Positions 28,001 through 36,217 of a stretch of DNA of 64,000 bases are shown one piece after another. The DNA lies in the NCBI RefSeq assembly GCF_016741875.1, contig NZ_JAERRF010000033.1:1-64000 (forward strand). Direction: 5' to 3'. Origin of the DNA: Streptomyces coffeae (lineage in GTDB: Bacteria > Actinomycetota > Actinomycetes > Streptomycetales > Streptomycetaceae). Every line of letters begins with the position of its first letter. Within the stretch, counting starts at the first letter, position 1. The translations under genes and the position numbers were made by a program. The notes under the pieces are model-generated. The model worked only from the letters and a program-made list of their open reading frames with translations, had not been told where the DNA came from and searched no databases.

Positions 28001-29499
28001 GCCGCCGTGGCAAGGCCGCCGATCAGCTGCGCGCCGTACGTCTGCTCATCGCCGACCGGCTGGGCACCGACCCCGGCCGCTGGCTGCGTGCGCTCGCCGC
28101 CATGGACACCGAACGGGCACAGCAGACGTTCGGCGAGCTGCTCGACCACGCCGCCACCGACGACGGTCCCGACGCGCCCACGGCCCTCACCCCGGCGGCC
28201 GCCGGGCTGCTGCTGCACGCCGGCGCCGACGTCCTGGCCGCGGTTCTGCCGCGGCTGGACGCCGGGGCGACGGTCACGCTGGTCGAGAAGGCATGTGCGC
28301 GCAAGCATGTCACCGACGCGATCCTCGACCATGTGTGCACTCGTGGCGACCGGGCGGCCCTGCTCGTGCTCGCCAAGGACTCGGAAGCCGCCGGGCGGCA
28401 TCCGGGTCTGCGGCGGCGGCTCCTGACCGCCGACGATCCCGCCGTCAACGCGGTGCTCTACAACAGGGCCGCCCACCGCTCCACGCCCGAGATCCGCCGG
28501 ACCATCCTCTCCCGCCGTCCCCAGGGGCGCTCTGCCGCCGGGCCGGACGACCTGCTTCCGCTCGCCCCCGAACTTCGTGCCCAGCTGCTCGAGAAGTTGT
28601 TCTTCACCGGACAGAAGTACCTGCAGGACTACCGCGTCCTGGCCGAGGCGGCCGACGCCGAACTCGTCGAGCATGCGATCGCGTCGTGGGGGAAGTGGGT
28701 ACCGCTCATGGACCATCTCCTCGTCGCGCGCAACTCGTTGCGCCACGGCGGCCCGGACCATCTGCGCTCCCTGGTCGACCGGGGTCTGCTCAGCACCGCC
28801 GCCGCCAAGGTCGCCACCAAGGCGCTGGCCTCACCCGACCCCGACGCCGTCCTCACCGCCCGCCTCGACCTCGAGCTGAGTACGGAGCGGCTGGTCACCA
28901 AATTGCGGGCGTGCAAGCAGTACGAGGAGGAGAGCCTCCTCGGACTGCCCTACCGCCGCGACTGGGACGTCCTGATCCGCGCCCATGAACGGGAGCCGTT
29001 CCCGCAGTGGGTGTGGACCGGGCTCTCCCGGCTCCCGGATGCCCCGCCGGAGGTGGCCAAGGGCGGTACGGGACGCTGGTCGTCCGTTCCCGCCCGTGCC
29101 CTCGCCCAACGCGATCCCGACCTGGCCCGCGAGGTCATCGCGGTCCCCGCCGGGCCGGGCGGGCGCGAAGTGTTCGGCGCCACGCTCGACTCCTTCCTCG
29201 AAGCGTGTCTGCTCACCGGCGCCGATCTCCTCCACCGTGCCGAAGGCGCCAACCGCGTTCTGCACTATCTCCGCGAGGCCGCCGTACGTCGCGAACTGCC
29301 CGCCGCGCTGGAGGACACCGTCCGCGACGCCACCAAGGAGCTGGCCGCCCTGGCCGATCGGCACCTGGGCGACGACCCCGCGGCCTGGCAGCGGCTCTAT
29401 GCCGCGCTGACCCGCAAGGACCGCGACTGGCCGCGGCCCGGGGCGCCGGTCACCGTAGCGGCGCTCCTGGAGCACGCCGCCAGGGAGCCGCTGGTCTGA
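25069..29499 (+). CDS. giant helical-repeat protein (LRV/HEAT-like)
   Basis: A 1476-residue cytoplasmic protein with no signal peptide or membrane helices. It consists almost entirely of short alpha-helical repeats rich in Leu, Ala, Arg and Asp. A recurring block reads like DPAVNAVLYNRAAHRS...IRRTIL; parallel versions are DEPAVNGAVYRNQKATLTLR and DPVVDQRVYEHSA...MRRRIL. This resembles leucine-rich-repeat-variant or HEAT-like solenoids used for protein or nucleic-acid binding. Start: GTG 25069 has AAGGGA eight nt upstream; the frame extends to 24832 but that part looks non-coding. No enzymatic motif was found. A possible terminator follows. Confidence 0.75.
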   Translation: MTSGRTTPYRKQGAQLLALLLDGAAPGDAGRMRHRLGEDAPHYLTLVQLTDQARAHALRDPDVQVRRAVIRAKGLTAEDLAVLLELPDPVVDQRVYEHSAALPWMRRRILAPGRYPDSAVLKPLLVRIRATTQDPPGLEHFIAAAVVSDVPEVAGHALRTCGEALTTAEQLRGVQSLLAHPERLRALLDDAAAHLGPGVGEIARASLGGDDGGEGVRRLRAAVTAAEGAEGLIAGLRAGEPEPGWRRTLDWDALAAAHGSEPLPEAAVRVLSVRPDCPESLLADFYRTHPATVADTARPSPAVLRAAARTPGHPELLRLAAALGSADEDTGAAVLNAVAPARTAADALAPCGNGAATALLRALLRRNLGADPRRWATLRVSLSRYKGTLADLLAAIADGTVPQPPPTAKVPGLTKPYRFLLYAAEPDDLRDLLPHLSDELLAALLGKGPLPAHVLDTALAAADPRARAAIGRNVALGASELRRLTECDEPAVNGAVYRNQKATLTLRRAIASGVPRTPGRTGRLPLDAGLRTELLASANKVLCTPLVTSGDPELVAHAWRFFPTDEMDRFAVVRVWERSGPDAVRALIALLPESARTGRLTEDTFAALDHPDGVALLRADMEPYEDPDQLPREFAYSGGRNATRRLMRTIVHEPYAYDFPRLIAAHHKHTFDPEPIAELLRHEDVDEEFRMALTASRPYGVADAEVVRDGVLDPLAYLRAERWPRHQRWFEGAARQGSLSPERLIDTAHPASAVLESLSEDGNATGAAARRHVRSLVREHLAGHPEAWVIALQLIESFTGTLAELLTAAAQAAGPRPAAESLARLDARRLSAEAEAVAREPAPAPPEEELHIVDRQRLDQALDTSAAMAAIDLLRGLHPGAPLPTDPDVLEKLADTDSSDIPGHAHPDWLDEACRVHGTARAVNTLASRRGPAYARFTGPEWDEIKELAACRNGHIAPSEMVARRPAAQLDPLPDAWRRRGKAADQLRAVRLLIADRLGTDPGRWLRALAAMDTERAQQTFGELLDHAATDDGPDAPTALTPAAAGLLLHAGADVLAAVLPRLDAGATVTLVEKACARKHVTDAILDHVCTRGDRAALLVLAKDSEAAGRHPGLRRRLLTADDPAVNAVLYNRAAHRSTPEIRRTILSRRPQGRSAAGPDDLLPLAPELRAQLLEKLFFTGQKYLQDYRVLAEAADAELVEHAIASWGKWVPLMDHLLVARNSLRHGGPDHLRSLVDRGLLSTAAAKVATKALASPDPDAVLTARLDLELSTERLVTKLRACKQYEEESLLGLPYRRDWDVLIRAHEREPFPQWVWTGLSRLPDAPPEVAKGGTGRWSSVPARALAQRDPDLAREVIAVPAGPGGREVFGATLDSFLEACLLTGADLLHRAEGANRVLHYLREAAVRRELPAALEDTVRDATKELAALADRHLGDDPAAWQRLYAALTRKDRDWPRPGAPVTVAALLEHAAREPLV

Positions 29500-29535
29500 C
29501 GTCCGGTCCGGGGCTCGGCGCTCGCGTATCGGGCA

Positions 29536-29553
29536 CCGAGCCCTCGGGCTCGG
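29536..29553 (+). terminator. terminator hairpin after the repeat-protein gene
   Basis: CCGAGCCC (29536-29543) and GGGCTCGG (29546-29553) form a compact perfect inverted repeat 36 nt beyond the stop of the 1476-residue gene. It could also serve convergent transcription from the lanthipeptide side. Confidence 0.5.
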
Positions 29554-29638
29554 CCAGGGCAGCGATGGCGACTGGCCCGATGACTCCTACGCGGGCGGGG
29601 TCCTGGCCGCTGCCTGCCAACGCGCCGACCACGCCCGC

Positions 29639-29962
29639 CTACGCGTTTCCACGCTCCTGGCCGGCGTGATCCGGTTTGCCGCCGGGCAGCTCCCACACAT
29701 CCCGTACCGAGCGGCCCAGCAGGACGCGGCCCAGATGGTCGGTGACCACCACGCCCACACCGACCAGGCCCTGCGGCGTGGGACATCGCATGTCGGCGAC
29801 GGTTACCTTGGTTTGGGCGGGGTCGCGCAGCACGATGAAGACCAGGCCGTCGGCCTCCAGCCGGGCGACGTGGCGCCAGCCGGTCGTGAGGAGAGCGATC
29901 TCGCGGTTGTCGAGGGAGATGTCGCTCTTGTCGTCCGGGACGTTGGCGGCGATCGGGGGTGA
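29639..29962 (-). pseudogene. NUDIX hydrolase relic
   Basis: The minus strand reads DNREIALLTTGWRHVARLEA, then VADMRCPTPQGLVGVGVVV, then LLGRSVRDVWELPGGKPD. This is the start of a NUDIX domain (WELPGGK precedes the Nudix box). The REXXEE box is lost to a frameshift, and a stop follows at 29639. No start codon is available upstream because a stop lies at 29963-29965. The relic is directly downstream of lanC. Confidence 0.6.
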
Positions 29963-29990
29963 TCACGCAGAGTTGGTGCTGCCCCCTGGG

Positions 29991-31214
29991 CTAGGACAGC
30001 AGGACGAGGCAGTCCCAGGCATCAGCCGGTCCGGGAAGCAGACCGCCGAGGTGAGCCAGCACCAGAGTGGTACCAGCCCGCCCGGTAAGGAAGCCGTACG
30101 GACGGGAGTTCATGGCGCCAGCCAGTGTGGTGTGGACGACACGGTCTACGAGGGGGCGGCAGGAGAGACGGAAGGCACTCTGAAGGACACCGGCACTGCC
30201 GTGGCAGAGGGCAGTTCCTTCGATATCCCAGTCCTCCAGCGGTCGGGCGGCGAGGGCGTTCATGGCGTCAGCGGCGATGCGGTTGAGCGCCGGGAGACCG
30301 AGGGCGTGACCGGCGCTCGCGAGGGCTGTGGCGATGCCGGGTGTGCCGTAGCACCAAGCGGTTGTGCGTCCTTCACCGGCGGTGGCTCCTCCTGAGTTGC
30401 CGTCCAGGGCGCTTCCGCTGATGTGGGGTGGCCATGTGCGCTCGGCAGTTTGCCAGGTGAGGAGCCAGTCGGCTGAGGCGTGGATCGCGTCGGGTTGGTC
30501 GGGGACGGTGTGTCCGGCCCGATGAGCTGTGGCCAGGAAGGCGAGAGGTCCGCTGATGCCGTGAGCGATGCCGGTGGTGGCTGCACCGGTGGGTGAGATC
30601 TTGACCGTAGGTGGATGGAGCGTAGCGGGAAGCCACCAGCCCGGACGGGTTCCGATGGGGGTGAGGATCATGTGGGTGAGGGCGGACAGAGCGGCGCGAA
30701 GTCCTACCTCGGCTTCAGCGCCATGGCCGCGGTTATGGGCTGCGAGAAGGATGCGGCCGATGCCGGCGAGTCCCTTAATGGCGTCGTAGACGGCCCAGGG
30801 GGTGCCCTGTTCGCGGGCGGCGCGTTGGTAATGATGGTGGGCGAGTGCGGTGGCACGAGCGGAGAGCCAGGCTGTGGCGCGGGGCAGTAGAGGGTGGTGA
30901 TTGTCCTTGGGCGGCAGGTAGCCGGCTCCGATGATCAGAGACGCCGCGAGGGCTCCAGGGCCGGCGTGGATGCCGTCCGGAGGCGCGTTGCCCAACAGGC
31001 GGGCTGCGGCACTCCAGTGGGCTGCGGCTGTTTTGGCCGAGCTGGGTTCCACCTCAGCGAGGCAGGCGTGCAGAAGCGCCGTGCCGGCAAGCCCGTAGCA
31101 CAGGGTGGGGGCAGCACGGTCCGATAGGGAAGCGGCTATGGCCTCAGGGTTGCGCAGGCCACGGGCGGTCTCCAGCGCACATTCGGCGGCCCGGGTGCGG
31201 TCGGGCGTGGTCAT
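29991..31214 (-). CDS. lanC: LanC-like lanthionine cyclase
   Basis: A 407-residue lanthipeptide cyclase that adds cysteine thiols to dehydrated Ser/Thr. The zinc ligands are visible as a Cys in AWCYGTPG (about residue 287) and Cys-His in ALCHGSAG (about 336-337). GIAHGISGP marks the preceding conserved LanC block, and the alpha-toroid repeats span the protein. ATG 31214 overlaps the LanB stop (ATGA), so translation is coupled. It is the last intact gene of the cluster on this strand. Confidence 0.87.
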   Translation of the reverse strand: MTTPDRTRAAECALETARGLRNPEAIAASLSDRAAPTLCYGLAGTALLHACLAEVEPSSAKTAAAHWSAAARLLGNAPPDGIHAGPGALAASLIIGAGYLPPKDNHHPLLPRATAWLSARATALAHHHYQRAAREQGTPWAVYDAIKGLAGIGRILLAAHNRGHGAEAEVGLRAALSALTHMILTPIGTRPGWWLPATLHPPTVKISPTGAATTGIAHGISGPLAFLATAHRAGHTVPDQPDAIHASADWLLTWQTAERTWPPHISGSALDGNSGGATAGEGRTTAWCYGTPGIATALASAGHALGLPALNRIAADAMNALAARPLEDWDIEGTALCHGSAGVLQSAFRLSCRPLVDRVVHTTLAGAMNSRPYGFLTGRAGTTLVLAHLGGLLPGPADAWDCLVLLS

Positions 31215-34069
31215 GGCCGGTGCAGGAGGTCGGCGGCCAGGGTCCGCATGATCCGTTCGTGTCCGGGGCCGACGGCGAGCATGCGGTTGGCGTGCATGTG
31301 GATGACGTCGCTGGCACATCGTGCGGCGGACTGCTGGGGAACAGCATCGCGGTAGGTGATCAGTGCGGCATGGCGCTCGGTGTGGATGGCGGCCAGGTCG
31401 GCGGGGATGAGTGCGGTGGGGTCGTCGGCGAGTTGGGGGCGCAGGGCGTCACGGTGGCGGCGCTGGTCCCGGGTAAGGCGGCCGGGTCCCAGGGCGGGGT
31501 GGAGGTGGTCGGGGGAGAGGATGCGGGCGATTTCGGCGGCGCCGGCGGCGGCGATGAGGAGGCGCTCGTTCTCGGTGCGGGCGAGGGCGGCCAGCGCGAG
31601 GCGGCTGTCGGCACAGAAGAGTTCTTCCACGGCGGTAATCGCCTGTGGCCCGCCGTAGCGTTCGATCTCCTGCTCATACGGTTCCAGGTGCAGGGCGCCG
31701 GGGCCGAGCAGACCGCGGTGGTGCAGCCGGTTGGTGAGGTCGGCGAGTTGGGGCTGGATGCGCGTGGCCAGGGTGTGGGGGCTGGCGTGGAAGCGCAGGC
31801 GCAGGTGGGGTCCGAGGACTGGAGTGGTGTAGCGCAGCCAGAACCAGCGGTCAATCTCCTCGGGGAGGTTGGTGAGCAGCCGGGCGAGTTCGGCCAGAAC
31901 GGTGTTGTGGAGATGGGCGGGTGTGGCCAGGGCGGCTGAGAGCCAGCTGCTGCCGGGCAGATGGGTTCCGGCGCCGTCCGGGGCGCGCAGCGCGTACCGC
32001 GGGTCCGGGGGCGTGTGGGGAGGAGTGTGGCGCCGTGTGAGTGGGACGACGAGGTCGATCAGGTGACGGGTGCGGTTCGGACCGTCGACTACGGCCAGTT
32101 CTTCGGGGGCGGCGAGGGGTTCGGCCAGGGTTCGGACGCCGCGGTGGATGCTGCGACGCAGCAGCTCGCGCTGCTCGGCCTGGCGCAGGTCGAGGGGGAG
32201 GCGGCGGTCGGTCTCCTCGGCGACCAGCACGGGTGGTGGCGTGGGGCGGGTGAGGGTACGCCAGGCGACGAGGCTGGTTTCGAATGTGGCGCGGTGCGAT
32301 GCGGTTGCGGTGAGGATGTGGGGCAGGCGCCAGCGTGCGGGGGTGAGCAGGATGTCGCGGTAGCGCACGCGCGGGGTGTAGGGCCAGCAGTCCAAAGGGC
32401 TCCAGTTCCAGGGGTGCCAGGGTCGGGTTCCGGCGTGGCCGAGGAGGTGGAGGGCGTACGCGGCCGGGGGCAGGAGCCGAGGCGCGAGGCGGTTGTGGAG
32501 CACGGGGAGGACTGGCCTGTGGTGGCGGGTGGACCACAGCTGCAGATGGGTGCCGGTGGTGGTCACGGCGAGCTCGTCAGGGAGGAGGTCACCGGGGCGA
32601 GCAGGGACGTCGAGCGGGATGCGCCAGGGGGTGGCGCCGGTCTCAGCAGCCAGTGCGCCGGCGGCGGCGGTGCGGGGGTGGCAGACGATTTCCGCGACCA
32701 TGGGACCGCTGCCAGGGTCGGCTTCTTCGCGGGGGGCGAGGTGGGGGAGCCAGCGTATCCAGCGGCCGGGTGCGGCCCCGGCGTTCTGGGAACCGGTGCC
32801 GGGACAGACCGCGATGCGTAGCCCGCCGGCGTCGCGCAGCAGTTGTATGTGGATCTCGGCGGTGCGCGGCGGCGGCAGAGGTGAGGGGTTGGCGAGCTGG
32901 TCGATGTGCTGCTCGTGCAGGACGAGCTCGTCCTTGCCGTCGGACAGGGCATCGGCGAGCAGGCGGGCCAGCGCGGCGGTGCGGTGGGCGTCGGGCTCCT
33001 CCTCGGTGCCGATCGCATCGTCCGGGCGGGGTGGGCCGAGGCCGGTGACGGGGTCGAGGACTTCCAGCAGCGGCACGAGCCGCTGGCGGCCGTAGGCGGC
33101 ACAAAAGCGCCGGTGATAGTCGGTCAGCGGGCCGGTGCGGTGCCCGATCCGCCACAGCAGGGAGGCGGCTTCGGCGGCCTGCTCACCCACAGTGGACGGC
33201 AAGGTGATCTTGGCCTCGGCGAGCGTGTCCACGGCCAGCGGTCGGCTCGTGTGGTGCAGCGTGTCGGCCAGTTCACGGGCCTCTTCCAGCAGCTTTCGTC
33301 TCTGTGCGGTGCCGGGTGGGTGCGCGTCGCACCGGGTCAGCAGATGGTCCAGGCGGGCGAGAGCGGGCCGTGCGGTTGCTGTGGCCGGGAGCTTGTCCAG
33401 AAGGTGGTGCAGCGGGTCCGCCCGCAGGTCGGCGGGGAGCAGGTCGGTCAGCAGCAGACCGGTATCGATCATGTCGAGTAAGGCGCGCGTGGCTTTCTGC
33501 GGGTCGGCACCGGGATGGCGGCGGCACAGCCCGGCGAGAAGGTCGGCGGCCGGCACGCCGTCGCGGCTGGCGTCCAGCAGCCAGCGCGAGACCTCGGTGG
33601 CACGCACGCTGGCAAGCCGTGCTCCGTCGGGGGCGGGATGCTCGATCTCCAGTCGGTCCCCCCGCCTGGCGGCCAAGGAGGCGGCGGTCAGGGTGAGCGC
33701 GGGCAGCAGATCTGGTTCCTCGTGGAGCAGCCGGTCGGCCATCGTGGTCAGCCAGGCGGGGCTGAGCGTGGTCACGGCCCGATGGGCGCTCCCCAGCCGC
33801 ATCGTGGGGGCGGGGGCGGTGAGCGCAGCGGCTGCGACCCCGGCAAACACCCCGTGCGGGGTGGTACGGGTACGGGAGCGCAGATCGTAGGCGCATCGTG
33901 TCGCCCGGCCGCGCTCCGTGCCCTCGACCAGGGCCTGCTCGGCGCTCCGGCTGGCCAGGAACACCCCTTCCTCCAGCAGACCGCCGCCGCTGTCGGCGGC
34001 GGGGTCGAGGTAGGGGCGCAGCGGGATCCGGGCCATCGCCACGGGGTGAGAGTCAAAGAGCCTGCGCAT
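31211..34069 (-). CDS. lanB: class I lanthipeptide dehydratase LanB
   Basis: A 952-residue full-length LanB. It dehydrates Ser/Thr of the precursor by glutamyl-tRNA-dependent glutamylation and elimination. The N-terminal glutamylation domain carries RTRTTPHGVFAGVA near residue 70. The C-terminal elimination (SpaB_C/thiopeptide-type) domain begins near 735 with WFWLRYTTPVLGPHLRLRFH. Unlike split LanBs of thiopeptide clusters, both halves are in one chain. It lies 75 nt downstream of the precursor gene and overlaps lanC by 4 nt. The substrate is the FDLD-containing precursor. Confidence 0.88.
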   Translation of the reverse strand: MRRLFDSHPVAMARIPLRPYLDPAADSGGGLLEEGVFLASRSAEQALVEGTERGRATRCAYDLRSRTRTTPHGVFAGVAAAALTAPAPTMRLGSAHRAVTTLSPAWLTTMADRLLHEEPDLLPALTLTAASLAARRGDRLEIEHPAPDGARLASVRATEVSRWLLDASRDGVPAADLLAGLCRRHPGADPQKATRALLDMIDTGLLLTDLLPADLRADPLHHLLDKLPATATARPALARLDHLLTRCDAHPPGTAQRRKLLEEARELADTLHHTSRPLAVDTLAEAKITLPSTVGEQAAEAASLLWRIGHRTGPLTDYHRRFCAAYGRQRLVPLLEVLDPVTGLGPPRPDDAIGTEEEPDAHRTAALARLLADALSDGKDELVLHEQHIDQLANPSPLPPPRTAEIHIQLLRDAGGLRIAVCPGTGSQNAGAAPGRWIRWLPHLAPREEADPGSGPMVAEIVCHPRTAAAGALAAETGATPWRIPLDVPARPGDLLPDELAVTTTGTHLQLWSTRHHRPVLPVLHNRLAPRLLPPAAYALHLLGHAGTRPWHPWNWSPLDCWPYTPRVRYRDILLTPARWRLPHILTATASHRATFETSLVAWRTLTRPTPPPVLVAEETDRRLPLDLRQAEQRELLRRSIHRGVRTLAEPLAAPEELAVVDGPNRTRHLIDLVVPLTRRHTPPHTPPDPRYALRAPDGAGTHLPGSSWLSAALATPAHLHNTVLAELARLLTNLPEEIDRWFWLRYTTPVLGPHLRLRFHASPHTLATRIQPQLADLTNRLHHRGLLGPGALHLEPYEQEIERYGGPQAITAVEELFCADSRLALAALARTENERLLIAAAGAAEIARILSPDHLHPALGPGRLTRDQRRHRDALRPQLADDPTALIPADLAAIHTERHAALITYRDAVPQQSAARCASDVIHMHANRMLAVGPGHERIMRTLAADLLHRP

Positions 34070-34144
34070 CGCACCATCCGTCGAGAACGCCGATCAAAGG
34101 GGCGGGTCGGGCGCAAAGGGTGCGCCCGGCCCAGAGTGCCGGTG

Positions 34145-34351
34145 TCAGCAGCCGGTTGTCGGCCCCTGCGGCGGCGACTCCCCGCAGCCGTCCCCGGTGG
34201 TGTCACCTTCGTCTTCGTCGCCGTCGCTGAGCCAGACCCCCAGCTTCCCGATGTCCTGCTGGGTGGGGTCCAGGTCGAAGGCGTCGGCCAGCTCCGTGGG
34301 CGGCTCGGCCACCTTCCTGGGCGGACGTGCCTGGGTCGTCGGTGCTGCCAT
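34145..34351 (-). CDS. lanA: FxLD-family lanthipeptide precursor (68 aa)
   Basis: A 68-residue precursor. The leader contains the F-D-L-D box (residues 25-28) used by class I LanB/LanC enzymes. The region after residue ~42 is very acidic, and the last 20 residues are GDTTGDGCGESPPQGPTTGC. Cys56 and Cys68 can form rings with Thr51/52, Ser59 or Thr65/66. Asp54-Gly55 lies inside the likely first ring and is a classic isoaspartate-forming pair, matching the methyltransferase encoded 88 nt upstream. ATG 34351 has GGAGGGAG six nt upstream. No leader protease or exporter gene is seen in the cluster. Confidence 0.85.
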   Translation of the reverse strand: MAAPTTQARPPRKVAEPPTELADAFDLDPTQQDIGKLGVWLSDGDEDEGDTTGDGCGESPPQGPTTGC

Positions 34352-34439
34352 CTGAACTCCCTCCACTTGGGCCTCCCGGGCTCGGCGCCGGGTGGCGTGG
34401 ATCCGGACCACCCCAGGCTCCGGGGCGGGTCCGCGTCTG

Positions 34440-35651
34440 TTAGGTGATCGTCAGACGCACGCGGGGCTTGTCGATGCTCACCCCGGCGGGGGCTTCCCGG
34501 TCTTTGTGGCGGTAGGCGCGCACGACGGGATCCCCCGCGCTCCTGGCCTCGCGGTCGAAGCGGCTGACCACACCGGCCAGGTCAGTGGCGAGGCGCTCGC
34601 GTCCGGGACCGTGGGCGATCACCCCCAGCTCGTAGCGGTTCTGCGGGGCCTGGCGCAGGGTGAGGTAGGCCAGCGAGTCGTGGTTCCACACGGCGGGCAT
34701 CCCCCTGCCCAGTACCCAGCCGACCAAGCCGCGGTCGGCAGCGGCCTGCGTAGCGCGAAGCCGGCCGTACGGGGCGACTGCACCGGCGAGCCACACCTCC
34801 AGCCGCGGCAGCAACCCTTCCGAGTCACCCAGCTCCACCCCGGTCCACTGCTCATGCCGGGGTCCGGTGAACGCTTCGGTCAGCGCTTCTGCGCCTACGG
34901 GCTGGTCCTCGTCGACGACCAGCCTGACATCCTGGCCCGCCAGGCGTACGACACGTGGCGCGTTCGCGCTGCCGCCCTGCATGGCCACGAACCCGGAGAC
35001 GATGAGAGTGTCGCTGCGCAGGTGGTCCCGTTCGCGGGCGAAGGCGATGGTGCGGGACAGGCCGCGGAAGCGCAGCGGCACCAGCAGCCTTCCATCCGGG
35101 GCGAGCTGGTTCAGCCACGCTGGCGGCAGATCGGCGGCGCCGACGGTGACGATGACGCGGTCAAACCCCCGCGCCGGAGCGTCCAGGAGCGGCTGGGCAC
35201 CGTCCGCCTCCCGGACCCGCACCTGCCCGTAGCCGGCCTCGTCGAGCAGCTTGCGGGCCCGTGCGGTGATGTCGGGATCGATGTCGATAGTGGTCACCGA
35301 GCTCTGATCGCCGGTCACCTCCGCCAGCAGCGCCGCGTTGCACCCTCCGGAGCCAACCTCCAGCACCGTCATGCCGGGAGCTACCTGGGCCGCCTCCAGC
35401 ATCCGTGCGTGGAGCCAGGGAGCGGACACCGAACTGACCGGCTTCCCCCTGGAGTTGTACTTGGTGAAGATGCCCTCCGGGGCCCCGTACACCTCCTCGG
35501 CGGGCACCTCGGGAGCGAAGAGGTGCCGCGGAACCTTGAGGAAGGCGGCCTCCACACCTTCGGAGGTAATCGCGCCCCGTGCCCGTAGATCAGTCACCAT
35601 CCGCGCGCACAGCACGTCAGGTGTCGCCACACCCGCACCGGTCTCGGTCAC
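34440..35651 (-). CDS. isoaspartate-type O-methyltransferase, FxLD lanthipeptide system
   Basis: A 403-residue PCMT-fold methyltransferase of the FxLD-system (LanS_A/OlvS_A-like) type. Related enzymes methylate an Asp side chain in a lanthipeptide, giving a succinimide that opens to isoaspartate. SAM motif I is VLEVGSGGCNAALLAE, with IDIDPDI after it. The PCMT core covers ~1-230. The C-terminal ~170 residues are the extension typical of this subfamily. GTG 35651 follows AAGGGAAG. It is the first gene of the lan operon, followed by the precursor. Confidence 0.84.
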   Translation of the reverse strand: MTETGAGVATPDVLCARMVTDLRARGAITSEGVEAAFLKVPRHLFAPEVPAEEVYGAPEGIFTKYNSRGKPVSSVSAPWLHARMLEAAQVAPGMTVLEVGSGGCNAALLAEVTGDQSSVTTIDIDPDITARARKLLDEAGYGQVRVREADGAQPLLDAPARGFDRVIVTVGAADLPPAWLNQLAPDGRLLVPLRFRGLSRTIAFARERDHLRSDTLIVSGFVAMQGGSANAPRVVRLAGQDVRLVVDEDQPVGAEALTEAFTGPRHEQWTGVELGDSEGLLPRLEVWLAGAVAPYGRLRATQAAADRGLVGWVLGRGMPAVWNHDSLAYLTLRQAPQNRYELGVIAHGPGRERLATDLAGVVSRFDREARSAGDPVVRAYRHKDREAPAGVSIDKPRVRLTIT

Positions 35652-35740
35652 GCAGACTTCCCTTCTGGTCGCCCCCGCAGCCTCGTTGCAACCTGGTGCG
35701 AACCCGGCCGGGAAAGCTGTAATGAAACCACGCCACAGCG

Positions 35741-35947
35741 TCACCACGGGCCCACAGCAGCATCCGTCAGCCACATCCCGAGGCTCCCGTTCCAGCAGAA
35801 TCCGCCCTGAGCACCGTGTTCACCAGGACCGCAGGGGTTGCCAATCGTGGCGCAATTGCCACACACCGTGATGCCTGATTCTGGGCCCGGCGCCGTACAA
35901 GCCGAAGGGCCCGGTGGCCGGACGTCAAACGCACCGCACCGCGGCAT
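35741..35947 (-). other. Cys-rich open frame upstream of the lan operon, doubtful gene
   Basis: From ATG 35947 a 68-residue frame ends with ITVCGNCATIGNPCGPG, then GGFCWNGSLGMW and a stop. It has six cysteines and an AFDVR segment early on. Third-position GC is clearly lower than in neighbouring genes, and no Shine-Dalgarno is visible. It could be a second peptide gene, a relic or chance. The rest of 35652-36217 holds nothing else recognisable. Confidence 0.25.
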
Positions 35948-36217
35948 GCGCGGCTGGCGTGCCCACGCCGACGACGGCGTCCTGACCATCTCCTGACACC
36001 CGACGGGATCCTCGTTCGCCACGCCGTGGACGAGCCCGTCCCGCGCGTGCCCGAAGGTTCGGGCGGGCGGGTGTACCCCGAGGCCTAGCTCGGCGTTGAT
36101 CGACTGCCGTCGATCGCAGAAGCGCGCCTGACCCGGCGTGCCTTACATATCGCTACGGAAAGGACACGTAAGCGCGAGCAGGGCCTCCGGCGCTGTGACG
36201 ATTGGTGTCGGCCTGCG

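Noticed and set aside
26155..28761. 868-codon open frame on the minus strand inside the 1476-residue repeat-protein gene
   Set aside because: It mirrors the GC-rich codons of the plus-strand gene, has no Shine-Dalgarno or family match, and its composition (Gly/Arg/Gln-rich) is that of an antisense shadow.
33135..34447. Open frames on the plus strand opposite lanB and the lanthipeptide precursor
   Set aside because: No start signals or domain matches; the minus-strand lan genes account for the coding bias.
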